Source: Amycolatopsis coloradensis (GTDB taxonomy: Bacteria > Actinomycetota > Actinomycetes > Mycobacteriales > Pseudonocardiaceae). Taken from it: a stretch of DNA of 63,173 nt. Numbering within the stretch: the stretch's first letter is position 1; every line of letters begins with the position of its first letter. Below the pieces are notes generated by a model. It searched no databases. It was not told the DNA's origin and saw only the letters and a list, made by a program, of their open reading frames with translations. The stretch is taken from assembly GCF_037997115.1 (NCBI RefSeq), contig NZ_CP150484.1, positions 7,622,167 to 7,685,339 of the forward strand. Reading direction: 5' to 3'. Shown piece after piece: positions 1 to 7,303 of this stretch. The position numbers and the translations under genes were made by a program.

Positions 1-47
1 GTGAAGGCCTCCTTCCCTACCTTCAGAGTAGGGAAGGAGGCCTTCAC
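1..47. repeat. GTGAAGG-family hairpin repeat
   Basis: A near-perfect palindrome with 20-nt arms (gtgaaggcctccttccctac and its complement) around a 7-nt loop. Related palindromes lie at 7001-7047 and 7167-7213, and half copies at about 24285 and 63161. It sits just beyond the 3' end of the minus-strand SDR gene, so it may act as a terminator as well as being a dispersed repeat. The left boundary is cut by the window edge. Confidence 0.8.
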
Positions 48-84
48 TACCGCCTTGGCCTTCAAGCGAAACCCGACCGGCCGC

Positions 85-990
85 TCAGGCGGGCGGGGTG
101 AACCCGGGCGGCATCACCATCGGCCTCCCGGTGTTCAGGCCGCCGTCGACGAGAACGGAAGTCCCGGTCAGGTAGGCGAAATCCGGTGACGCCAGGGCGA
201 GGACGGCCGAAGCGATCTCCGCGGCTTCCCCCATCCTCCGCAGACCGTGGACGTTCAGCGGCCCCCAAGCCTCCTTGAACCGCGCCCACAGGTCGTCCGG
301 GATACCCGGCGGGCGCACCAGCCTGGTGTCGATCGTCCCCGGATCGATCGAGAACACCCGGATCCCCCTCGCGCCGTAGTCCAGCGCGGCCGCGCGCACC
401 AGGCCTTGCACGGCGCGTTTGCTCGAGGTGTAGGCGGCGTGCCCCGGCCTGGTCTGGTCGGCCTGCGCCGACGCGGTGCAGACGATCACCCCGCCGCCGG
501 CCTTCAGCAGATGCGGCACCTCGTACTTGATCGAGAGGAACACGCCGCGCGCGTTGGTGCGCTGCACGTCCTCCCACTCGTCGAGGGAGATCTCGTGCAG
601 CGGCTTGCCGAGGTGGATCCCGGCGTTGTTGAACGCGATGTCGAGCTTGCCGTACCGCCGGACGACGGCGTCCACAAAGGACTGAACCTGTTCGGGAACC
701 CGGACGTCCGCCCGGAGATAGATCGCCTCCCCGCCCGCACGGCGGATCTCCCGCTCGACCTCACGCCCGAGCTCTTCCCGCCTGCCACAGAAACCGACCT
801 TCGCACCGGCCGCGGCGAAGGCGATGGCCGTCGCACGGCCGATCCCCGACGTCGCCCCCGTGACGATCACGACCTTGCCCGCGAACCGCCGCCGGTCTTC
901 CCCCGCGGCGGCCGTGTTCGCCGCCAGCATCGTGACACCGGCCGCCATCGCGCCCCCGAGCACGGCGCGCCTGCCCACTGTTCCGTCCAC
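85..990 (-). CDS. SDR family oxidoreductase with a Tat-like leader
   Basis: Predicted NAD(P)-dependent short-chain dehydrogenase of 301 residues; substrate unknown. Seen: the cofactor motif TGATSGIG, the structural NNAG, a catalytic Ser region (TASAQ) and the YTSSK active-site motif. The GTG at 990 is chosen because GGAGGG lies 4 nt upstream; an ATG at 1023 in the same frame has no Shine-Dalgarno. The N-terminus (GRRAVLGGAMAAG) looks like a twin-arginine signal followed by an Ala-rich stretch, which is unusual for an SDR and suggests export. It follows the metallophore-like operon on the same strand after a 67-bp gap that holds an inverted repeat, so it may be controlled separately. Confidence 0.85.
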   Translation of the reverse strand: MDGTVGRRAVLGGAMAAGVTMLAANTAAAGEDRRRFAGKVVIVTGATSGIGRATAIAFAAAGAKVGFCGRREELGREVEREIRRAGGEAIYLRADVRVPEQVQSFVDAVVRRYGKLDIAFNNAGIHLGKPLHEISLDEWEDVQRTNARGVFLSIKYEVPHLLKAGGGVIVCTASAQADQTRPGHAAYTSSKRAVQGLVRAAALDYGARGIRVFSIDPGTIDTRLVRPPGIPDDLWARFKEAWGPLNVHGLRRMGEAAEIASAVLALASPDFAYLTGTSVLVDGGLNTGRPMVMPPGFTPPA

Positions 991-999
991 GATTCCCTC

Positions 1000-1048
1000 C
1001 AGATGGATAGCCTCACTTCCCATAACAGAAAGTAGAGCTATCCATCTG
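1000..1048. promoter_or_regulatory. Inverted repeat upstream of the SDR gene
   Basis: CAGATGGATAG at 1000-1010 is repeated as its exact complement at 1038-1048, with 27 nt between. It covers the start region of the SDR at 85-990 and lies just past the stop of the ATP-grasp gene. It could be a two-site operator or an attenuator hairpin; the sequence does not decide which. Confidence 0.5.
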
Positions 1049-1057
1049 AGGGAACTC

Positions 1058-2248
1058 TCAAGAATCGATCTCCGGCGTGATCCCGCCCGCCGCGGCCAGC
1101 GCGCGATGCAACGCCAGCTCCGCCGTCGGCCCTTCGGCGAGGACGATCCCGGTGCACGACCGCTGATCCGCGAGGTGCCGGATCTCGTCGCCGGGGCTCG
1201 CCGTCGGATACCACTCCGGCGAACCGGGCAGGCCGGGCAGCCTGTCGAGCCCCGACCATCCCGTCAGCACGCCTTCCGCGGCCGGGTATGCCAAGACGAA
1301 CCCGATCCCGGGTCCCCCACCGACTTCCTGGGTGAGCAAGGCGGGTTCCTCGCCCAGCGCCATGGCGATCATCGCGGAATAGACGTTGGTGCCCAGCGAC
1401 CGGCACAGGGCCTCGCCGAGCATCGCTCCGCCGATCCGGATGTTGATCTCGACGACCTCCGGGCCGTCGGCGGCGAGCACGAATTCGGTGTGCGCGAAGC
1501 CCTGCTCGTGTCCGGCGGCCTTGAGCACCCTGCCGATCCAGTCCGCCAAGCCCGCGTACTCGGCCGCGGGGAAGGCCACCGGGAACGCCGCGGCTTCCTC
1601 CCGCCGCACCGGCTCGGGCGACAGCTGGCGGGAGAGGATCCCGAGCAGCCGGGTACTTCCTTGCCAGGTGACGGTTTCCGCGCTGTAGAGCGGGCCCGCG
1701 AAATACGGTTCGGCGATCAGATGCCCCTTGAGCGGCGTGGTCTTCGCCTCCAGTCTGGCTCGTTCGAGTTCGGCCTGATCGCGGACGAGCCAGACGCCCC
1801 GCGACGACGTTCCCGAAGAATCCTTGACCACCAGGGGAAACCCGAGCTCTTCGGCGACCATGACCGGCACCGGCCTGCCGCGGGTGAGCCCGTGTTCGTA
1901 CAACCGGTCGCGTACCGCGCCCTTGTCCCGCAGCACCCGCACGGCGGCCGCGTCCGGGCCGGGCAGGCCGAGCCGGGCGGTGAGTTCCGCGCCGGGCAGT
2001 GCCCACGTGTCGGTCGAGTTGATGATCCCGGCGAGGTCCGGGATGGCGCGCAACGCGGTCTCACAGGCCGCGATGTCGGCGGTGTCGATGTCGACGACCT
2101 CGACCCGGTCCGGCCCGAGCGTGCCGAGTTCGTAGCGGTAGATGTCGCGATTTCCGGTGAACAGCACCAGTTTCCGCCCGGCCTCCGCCGCCGCGTCGGC
2201 GAGCCTGCCCAGGCCGAAGGTGAGTGCTTCCAACAGGACGACGGTCAC
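1058..2248 (-). CDS. ATP-grasp family carboxylate-amine ligase
   Basis: Predicted 396-residue ATP-grasp enzyme joining a carboxylate to an amine or amino acid through an acyl-phosphate. Seen: an N-terminal Rossmann-like pre-ATP-grasp domain (VLLEALTFGLGRL), the ATP-binding Lys and Gly-rich loop (VVKDSSGTSSRGV), a central AEPYFAGPLYSAETV segment and the metal-binding EINIRIGGAML near the C-terminus. The GTG at 2248 is preceded by AAGGAG and overlaps the stop of the upstream PLP gene (GTGA). Last gene of a tightly coupled operon with a PLP enzyme and an iron-siderophore-type importer, so a role in building a small peptide-like metallophore is inferred. Related families include DdaF-like dipeptide ligases. 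Substrates cannot be read from the sequence. Confidence 0.85.
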   Translation of the reverse strand: MTVVLLEALTFGLGRLADAAAEAGRKLVLFTGNRDIYRYELGTLGPDRVEVVDIDTADIAACETALRAIPDLAGIINSTDTWALPGAELTARLGLPGPDAAAVRVLRDKGAVRDRLYEHGLTRGRPVPVMVAEELGFPLVVKDSSGTSSRGVWLVRDQAELERARLEAKTTPLKGHLIAEPYFAGPLYSAETVTWQGSTRLLGILSRQLSPEPVRREEAAAFPVAFPAAEYAGLADWIGRVLKAAGHEQGFAHTEFVLAADGPEVVEINIRIGGAMLGEALCRSLGTNVYSAMIAMALGEEPALLTQEVGGGPGIGFVLAYPAAEGVLTGWSGLDRLPGLPGSPEWYPTASPGDEIRHLADQRSCTGIVLAEGPTAELALHRALAAAGGITPEIDS

Positions 2249-3291
2249 GAAACCCGCTCCTTCCGGTACAGCGGCTGTGCGGGTATCCCGAATCGGCGGC
2301 GGCTCCAGTCCATCGCCGCCCACGGCAGGGCGAGTTCGTCCAGTGAAGCGATCTCGCGCGGCGCGAGGCCCGCCGGGTCCACGGCTTCCCGATGCCGGGC
2401 GAAAACCCTTGCGGTGTAACGATGTCCGGTGTCCGCGCCGATCACGACATGGGTCCGCTCCGGATTCCGCGCCGCCTCCCAGCCCGCGACGAGATACGCC
2501 GCACCGGTGGAAAGCCCGGCGAACACGGCGTGCTCACGCATGAGGCCGATGGTCGCGGCCATGGCGTGCACGAAGTCCAGCCAGTGGATCCGGTCGTACA
2601 GTTCGTGGTCCACGTTGCCGAACGGGATGGCGGAGCCGATACCCGCGATGATCGCGTCCGGATCGGTGAACCGTTCGCTGCCGAAGGTGACACTGCCGAA
2701 CGGCTGGACGCCGGTCAGGCGGACTTCCGGATCGCGTTCGCGCAGCGAGCGCGCGATCCCGCCGGTCGACGCGCCGGTGCCCACACTGCCGACGACGGTG
2801 AGCGGCCCGGACGGCAGCGCGCGGGCGACGAGATCGGCGACCTCGGCGTAGCCCAGGTAATGCACGGGATCGTGGTACTGGCGCATCCAGTGCATGCCCG
2901 GATGCCGTTCCAGCAGTTCGCGCACGCGCGCGACGCGGCGCCGCTGGTCGAGGCGGAGGTCGTCCGATGGCGGCATCTGGTCCACTGTCGCCCCCAGGAT
3001 CTCCAGCTGCGACCGCATGGTGAGGTCGACGGTGGTGGACGCGACGATATGGCAGCGCAGGCCGTAACGATGACAGGCCATCGCCAGCGCGAGCGCGTAG
3101 ATCCCGCTGGAACTGTCGATCAGCGTCTGTCCTTTTCGGACAGTGCCGTCGGCGAGCAGCGACCGGACCGCGCCGAGTGCCGCGTAGACCTTCAGGGTCT
3201 CGAAGCGGATCAGCACGATGTTCGGTTCGAGCCGGATCAACGCGGGCGTCTTGATCGCGTCGGTGACGTGTTCGTGGACCAGCGCGGACAT
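2245..3291 (-). CDS. PLP-dependent fold-type II enzyme (cysteine synthase/SbnA-like)
   Basis: A 348-residue protein of the cysteine synthase/threonine dehydratase superfamily, predicted to do beta-elimination or beta-replacement on a serine-type amino acid. Seen: the likely Schiff-base Lys in FETLKVYAAL, a phosphate-cradle-type SSSGIYALALA replacing the usual TSGNTG, and a glycine loop VGSVGTGASTGG. ATG at 3291 starts 5 bp after the lipoprotein stop; the end overlaps the ATP-grasp gene by 4 bp. The departure from TSGNTG argues against a housekeeping cysteine synthase. SbnA, which makes a precursor of 2,3-diaminopropionate, is the closest functional analogy (inference). A second, different member lies at 46776-47930. 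Confidence 0.85.
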   Translation of the reverse strand: MSALVHEHVTDAIKTPALIRLEPNIVLIRFETLKVYAALGAVRSLLADGTVRKGQTLIDSSSGIYALALAMACHRYGLRCHIVASTTVDLTMRSQLEILGATVDQMPPSDDLRLDQRRRVARVRELLERHPGMHWMRQYHDPVHYLGYAEVADLVARALPSGPLTVVGSVGTGASTGGIARSLRERDPEVRLTGVQPFGSVTFGSERFTDPDAIIAGIGSAIPFGNVDHELYDRIHWLDFVHAMAATIGLMREHAVFAGLSTGAAYLVAGWEAARNPERTHVVIGADTGHRYTARVFARHREAVDPAGLAPREIASLDELALPWAAMDWSRRRFGIPAQPLYRKERVS

Positions 3292-3296
3292 CGCGG

Positions 3297-4280
3297 TCAC
3301 CGGCCGATCGAGCGCAGATAAGCGGCCAGCGACTCGGCGCCCGCCGCGTTGCGCGGGCCGCTCACGAGGTCCCCGTACGAGATGACGTGGAACCGGTTGT
3401 CGCGCACGGCGGGCGTGTTCTTCAGCTGCGGCGCGGATTTGATGAACGCGATCTTGTCCTGCGCGGGCTGGTCGGCGTAGTCCACCACGACGATCACCTC
3501 GGGTTCGGTCTTGACCACGGCTTCCCAGCCGACACTCCCCCAGCCGTCCGGCAGATCGCGGAAGACGTTCGTCCCGCCGGCGGCGTCGATGATGTCGTCG
3601 GGAGCGGCGTGTTTTCCGGACGTGAACGGCTGGTCGGTGCCGGAGTCGTAGACGAACACCTTGGCCGGCGGTGTCTTCGGTGCTCCGGCGCGGACCTTGT
3701 CGAAGCGCCCCTTGAGTTCCGTGACCAGCTCGTCGGCCCGCTGGCGGACACCGAAGATGTCGCCGAGATTGCGAAGGTCGGTGTAGAGCGCTTCGAGCGG
3801 CGTCACCTCCTGCTTCGCCGTCGGATATTCCCAGCAGGTCTCGGTGTGCAGGTAACTCCGGATGCCGACCTGCTCCAGCAGTTTCGGGGTGATCCCGCGT
3901 TCCTCGCTGAACCCGGAGTTCCAGCCCGCGATCACCCAGTCCGCCTTGGCGTTGACCAGGATCTCTCGGGTGACCCGCGAGGTGCCGAGGCGTTCGACCT
4001 TGGCGTAGTCGTCCTTCCACGGCGAACCGGCGATCGACGGGTCGCCCAGCGAATTCATCACGTAGCCGCGCATGCGGCCGGCGAGCCCGAGCGCGAACAT
4101 CTTCTCGGCACCCGAAACGTCGTAGGCGACGGGACGTTGCGGCGCCGGAAAGGCGACCTGCGCACCGCAATTGGTCACCGTGGCCTGTGCCGGCGCGGTC
4201 GGTCCGGCCTCGACCTGGGCACCGCAGGCGCTCAGGAGCAGCGCCGCGGCGAAGAGCGCGGTCATCCTGGACGGCTTCAT
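3297..4280 (-). CDS. Siderophore-type ABC transporter substrate-binding lipoprotein
   Basis: A 327-residue extracytoplasmic solute-binding lipoprotein of the FepB/BtuF type (Peripla_BP_2). Seen: a short basic N-terminus, a hydrophobic stretch and a lipobox LLSAC with the lipid-modified Cys at about residue 19, then a bilobed binding-protein body with segments such as KADWVIAGWNSGF and EVIVVVDYADQ. It would capture a ferric or other metal chelate and pass it to the permease at 5065-6159. The start overlaps the ATPase stop (ATGA) and its stop lies 5 bp before the PLP gene, so uptake and biosynthesis genes are co-transcribed. Confidence 0.9.
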   Translation of the reverse strand: MKPSRMTALFAAALLLSACGAQVEAGPTAPAQATVTNCGAQVAFPAPQRPVAYDVSGAEKMFALGLAGRMRGYVMNSLGDPSIAGSPWKDDYAKVERLGTSRVTREILVNAKADWVIAGWNSGFSEERGITPKLLEQVGIRSYLHTETCWEYPTAKQEVTPLEALYTDLRNLGDIFGVRQRADELVTELKGRFDKVRAGAPKTPPAKVFVYDSGTDQPFTSGKHAAPDDIIDAAGGTNVFRDLPDGWGSVGWEAVVKTEPEVIVVVDYADQPAQDKIAFIKSAPQLKNTPAVRDNRFHVISYGDLVSGPRNAAGAESLAAYLRSIGR

Positions 4281-5065
4281 CGTGTGATCCCCTCGGTTTC
4301 ATCGGCGGGAAGGTCGTACAGCAGTTGGAGCGCCCCGGTCACGGGGTGGGTCACCTGGGTGACCTCGACGCCGAACACGGCGCGGACCGTTCCGGGGGTG
4401 AGCACTTCGGCCGGGGTCCCGCTGGCGGCGAGCGATCCGCCGCGCAGCAACGCGATCCGGTGACAGACTGCGGCGGCGAGATTGAGATCGTGCAGCGCGA
4501 CGAGCACGGTGAGCCCGCAGTCGCGCAGGAACTTCAGCAGTTCCACCTGGTGGCGGACGTCGAGATGGTTGGTCGGCTCGTCGAGGACCAGCACCTCCGG
4601 TTCCTGCACGAGCGCCCTCGCCACCAGGACCCGCTGCCGTTCGCCACCCGACAGCGTCAGCACACTGCGCTGGGCGAGATGGGTGATGTCCATCCGCCGC
4701 AACGCTTCCCGGCACAGCGCGCGTTCGCGGGCCGACAGCCGGAGGTTGCCGCGCTGATGCGGCGACCGCCCGAGCGCGACGATCTCCTCGACGGTGAAGT
4801 CCAGATCGGCCCGGCTGTCCTGGGTGAGCGCGGCGATCCGGCGGGCGGTGTCGCGCAGACTTTGTTCGGCGAGGTCGGTCCCGTCGAGCAGGACCGCGCC
4901 GCCGGACGGCGACAACGCCCGGTAGACGCAGCGCAACGCCGTCGACTTGCCGCTGCCGTTGGGGCCGAGAAGGCCGACGACCTCGCCCGCGCCGACGTCC
5001 AGGCACAGCTCGCGGATCAGCGCCGACCCGGCCACCTCGACGGAAAGTTCGCGCAACGACAGCAT
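4277..5065 (-). CDS. Iron-siderophore-type ABC transporter ATPase
   Basis: A 262-residue ATPase of the FepC/BtuD type energising import. Seen: Walker A GPNGSGKST at about residues 35-43, Q-loop region ALTQDS, signature LSGGERQRV and Walker B VLVLDEPTNHLD, then a switch His in VALHDLN. The ATG at 5065 shares one base with the TGA of the permease (TGATG), and the end overlaps the lipoprotein start by 4 bp. A longer frame runs upstream but that part is antisense-like overlap with the permease gene. Confidence 0.92.
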   Translation of the reverse strand: MLSLRELSVEVAGSALIRELCLDVGAGEVVGLLGPNGSGKSTALRCVYRALSPSGGAVLLDGTDLAEQSLRDTARRIAALTQDSRADLDFTVEEIVALGRSPHQRGNLRLSARERALCREALRRMDITHLAQRSVLTLSGGERQRVLVARALVQEPEVLVLDEPTNHLDVRHQVELLKFLRDCGLTVLVALHDLNLAAAVCHRIALLRGGSLAASGTPAEVLTPGTVRAVFGVEVTQVTHPVTGALQLLYDLPADETEGITR

Positions 5066-6159
5066 CAGCGACCTCCGAACGCGTAGCCGCGGCGCCGCAT
5101 GACGACGAGGAACACCGGAACGCCGATGAGCGCGGTGATCACGCCGAGCGGGAGTTCCTCGGGGGCGACGAGCGTGCGGGCGAGCAGGTCGACCCACACC
5201 AGGAAGACCGCGCCCACCAACGGCGCGAGCGCCAGCACCCGGCGGTGCCCCGAACCGGCGATCATCCGCACCACATGCGGCAGGACCAGCCCGACGAACC
5301 CGATCGAGCCGCTGACCGCCACCAGCAAGCCGGTGACGACCGCGGTGAGCAGGAAGAGCCAGCGGCGCAGCGCGGCCGCGTCGGTACCGAGGCTCATCGC
5401 GGTCTCGTCGCCCATGGACAGGACGTCGAGCGCGGTGCCGTAGCGCAGCAGGACCACGACGGCGATGGCCACCCCGAGCGCGGCCAGCGGAAGGGAAGCC
5501 CACGTCGCCGCGCCGAGGCTGCCGAGCAACCAGAACAGCACGGTCTGCGCGGCCTGGCCGTTCGGCGACAGGTAGACGAGCACGCTCATCACGGCCTGGA
5601 AGGCATACGTGAGCGCGACGCCGGTGAGCACGAGGCGCAACGGTGTCAGGCCGAATCTGCCGCGGGCGGCGAGATAGACGATCGCCGTCGCGCCCAGTGC
5701 GCCGAGGAAGGCGGCCGTCGACAGCGCCAGCACGCCGAGCCCGGCGAACAGGCCGAACACCACGACGGCGGCGGCACCGACGGAGGCGCCCGACGAGATC
5801 CCGAGCACGAACGGATCGGCGAGGGCGTTGCGGACCAGCGCCTGTACCGCGACGCCGACCACCGCGAGCCCCGCGCCGACCACGGCCGCCAGCAGCACCC
5901 GCGGGGTGCGGACCTGCCAGACGATCGAGTACCCGGTGACCTCGTCGCCGGTGATGGTTCCGCCGGTGATCGCCTTTCCCAGGTAGCGCAGGACATCCGT
6001 GAGCGCGACGTTCGACGGGCCGAGCGCGATGCCCGCGATCAGCGAGATCAGGAGCGCGACCGACAGCAGGATCACCGGGCCGGTGAGCCCGAGCGGGCGT
6101 GTGATGTCGTCGTCCGGTTCCGCGAAGAGGCGGAGAGGTTCAGCCGTCACGTTCACCAC
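5065..6159 (-). CDS. FecCD-family ABC transporter permease
   Basis: A 364-residue multi-helix membrane permease for siderophore or cobalamin-type substrates. Seen: an N-terminal cytoplasmic leader, about ten hydrophobic segments, and the conserved patterns PRVLLAAVVGAGLAVVG, FVLGISSGASVGAA and GFVGLVLPHVVRM. Only one permease gene is present, so it probably homodimerises as BtuC does. The start is uncertain: GTG at 6159 or GTG at 6150; both overlap the 3' end of the methyltransferase gene (stop at 6140) and neither has a strong Shine-Dalgarno, suggesting translational coupling. Confidence 0.9.
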   Translation of the reverse strand: MVNVTAEPLRLFAEPDDDITRPLGLTGPVILLSVALLISLIAGIALGPSNVALTDVLRYLGKAITGGTITGDEVTGYSIVWQVRTPRVLLAAVVGAGLAVVGVAVQALVRNALADPFVLGISSGASVGAAAVVVFGLFAGLGVLALSTAAFLGALGATAIVYLAARGRFGLTPLRLVLTGVALTYAFQAVMSVLVYLSPNGQAAQTVLFWLLGSLGAATWASLPLAALGVAIAVVVLLRYGTALDVLSMGDETAMSLGTDAAALRRWLFLLTAVVTGLLVAVSGSIGFVGLVLPHVVRMIAGSGHRRVLALAPLVGAVFLVWVDLLARTLVAPEELPLGVITALIGVPVFLVVMRRRGYAFGGR

Positions 6160-6880
6160 GCACGATCAGGCGGCGCGCGTGGTTGTCGTACGGCGAGCCG
6201 TCGAAGTCCCCGAAGCACTCGACGCCGGTGAAGCCCGCCGTCTCGAACAGCGCCTTCAGTTCCGCGGCGCTGTACAAGAAGGAAAGGATCGACGCCTGCT
6301 TCGCCTCGCCGTCGCGGACCAGGGTCCACTCGGTCCTGAGCCGGGTCCAGTCGTCGAGAATGGTGTCGCGCATGAACACCGTCCCGCCGCCGACGTCGAC
6401 CGCCTTGGGTCGGCCGACCCAGCCGGCCAGCACCTCCTTGCCGAGTACGTCGATCAGCAGCCTGCCGCCGGGCGCGAGACTGGCGTAGGCGTTTCGCAGC
6501 ACCGTGAGGTTGTCTCCGGGCTCGGTGAAGTAGCCGAACGACGTGTACATGTTGATGATCAGGTCGTACGCGGCGGGCTCGGTGTATTCGAGCATGTCGG
6601 CCTGGATCAGCTTCGCGGCGACTCCCGCGTTTTCGCAGGCTTCGCGCGCGCGTTCGAGCATCGCCGGGCTGAGGTCGACGCCGGTCACGTCGGCGCCCCT
6701 CCTCGCCAGCGGCACGACGTGGATCGCCGGGCCGCACGCCAGATCGAGCACCTTCGCGCCGTCGGCGACTTCGAGCAGCGGTGACGTGGCCGTCAGGCGT
6801 TCGGCCTCTTCGGCCCGGCTGGGCGGGAACATCACGTCCGCGAAGCCGACCCACAGGTCGTCGTCCTCGTACCAGTGCAT
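6140..6880 (-). CDS. Class I SAM-dependent methyltransferase
   Basis: A 246-residue methyltransferase with the SAM-binding motif VLDLACGPAIHVVPLA and the following acidic VTGVDLSPAML, a pattern typical of small-molecule methyltransferases. The ATG at 6880 is preceded by GGAGAGAG; a GTG at 6904 is the alternative. First gene of the six-gene operon and overlapping the permease, so it likely tailors the compound whose transport and assembly genes follow. The methyl acceptor is unknown. Confidence 0.85.
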   Translation of the reverse strand: MHWYEDDDLWVGFADVMFPPSRAEEAERLTATSPLLEVADGAKVLDLACGPAIHVVPLARRGADVTGVDLSPAMLERAREACENAGVAAKLIQADMLEYTEPAAYDLIINMYTSFGYFTEPGDNLTVLRNAYASLAPGGRLLIDVLGKEVLAGWVGRPKAVDVGGGTVFMRDTILDDWTRLRTEWTLVRDGEAKQASILSFLYSAAELKALFETAGFTGVECFGDFDGSPYDNHARRLIVRGERDG

Positions 6881-7000
6881 CTCTCTCCGCTCGCCGGGCC
6901 GCACGATTCAGCCCCACAAGTCGTCGAAAGGTCGTCTTCGGTTCCCGGCTCCGCCACCTTTCTCGTGGAGTGATCACGGGAGGCGCGTTCGGGCCGCTCC

Positions 7001-7047
7001 GTGAAGGCCTCCTTCCCTACCCTCAGAGTAGGAAAGGTGGCCTTCAC
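7001..7047. repeat. GTGAAGG-family hairpin repeat
   Basis: Same family as 1-47, with two arm mismatches. It lies in the 423-bp gap between the minus-strand methyltransferase start and the minus-strand HTH gene end. Apart from this and the hairpins at 7087-7115 and 7167-7213 nothing was recognised in the gap. Confidence 0.8.
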
Positions 7048-7086
7048 GGACGTGGGCATGTCCTGGAGGCCCCCTTTGAGACGCTG

Positions 7087-7115
7087 GATGTCTTCAAGGG
7101 AGCCTTGAAGACATC
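7087..7115. repeat. Perfect 13-bp-arm hairpin
   Basis: gatgtcttcaagg and its exact complement are separated by 3 nt (gag). A stable hairpin between two family repeats; no poly-T tract follows on either strand. It may be a terminator or a decayed repeat copy. Confidence 0.6.
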
Positions 7116-7166
7116 GGGGGGCGTCACAGTGAGCACCGAACGAGTCACCGGCGCCCTTGCCAAGGT

Positions 7167-7213
7167 GTGAAGGTCGAGTTTCCTCGGCTGAGCCGAGGGA
7201 AGGGGTCCTTCAC
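7167..7213. repeat. GTGAAGG-family hairpin, variant with inner stem
   Basis: The outer ends gtgaagg and ccttcac match the family at 1-47. The centre is replaced by a different stem, cctcggc-tga-gccgagg. It is close to the 3' end of the minus-strand HTH gene at 7304. Confidence 0.65.
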
Positions 7214-7303
7214 GCGCGGCCGCTGTGCCTGCTGTGGTCGCCGGTGTACCTGACCCACGATCAGCCGCAGCCAAATCCAGTAGGTACCACCCCGGCCCGG
7301 GGT

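Noticed and set aside
2245..4302. Single 685-codon frame across the PLP and lipoprotein genes
   Set aside because: Only its second half matches a family; the first half lies antiphase to the lipobox protein. The PLP gene starts at 3291.
3387..4463. Long plus-strand open frame opposite the lipoprotein and ATPase genes
   Set aside because: Composition is that of an antisense shadow in high-GC DNA (Arg/Gly/Val-rich, no motif, no ribosome site), while the minus strand encodes clear ABC transporter proteins.
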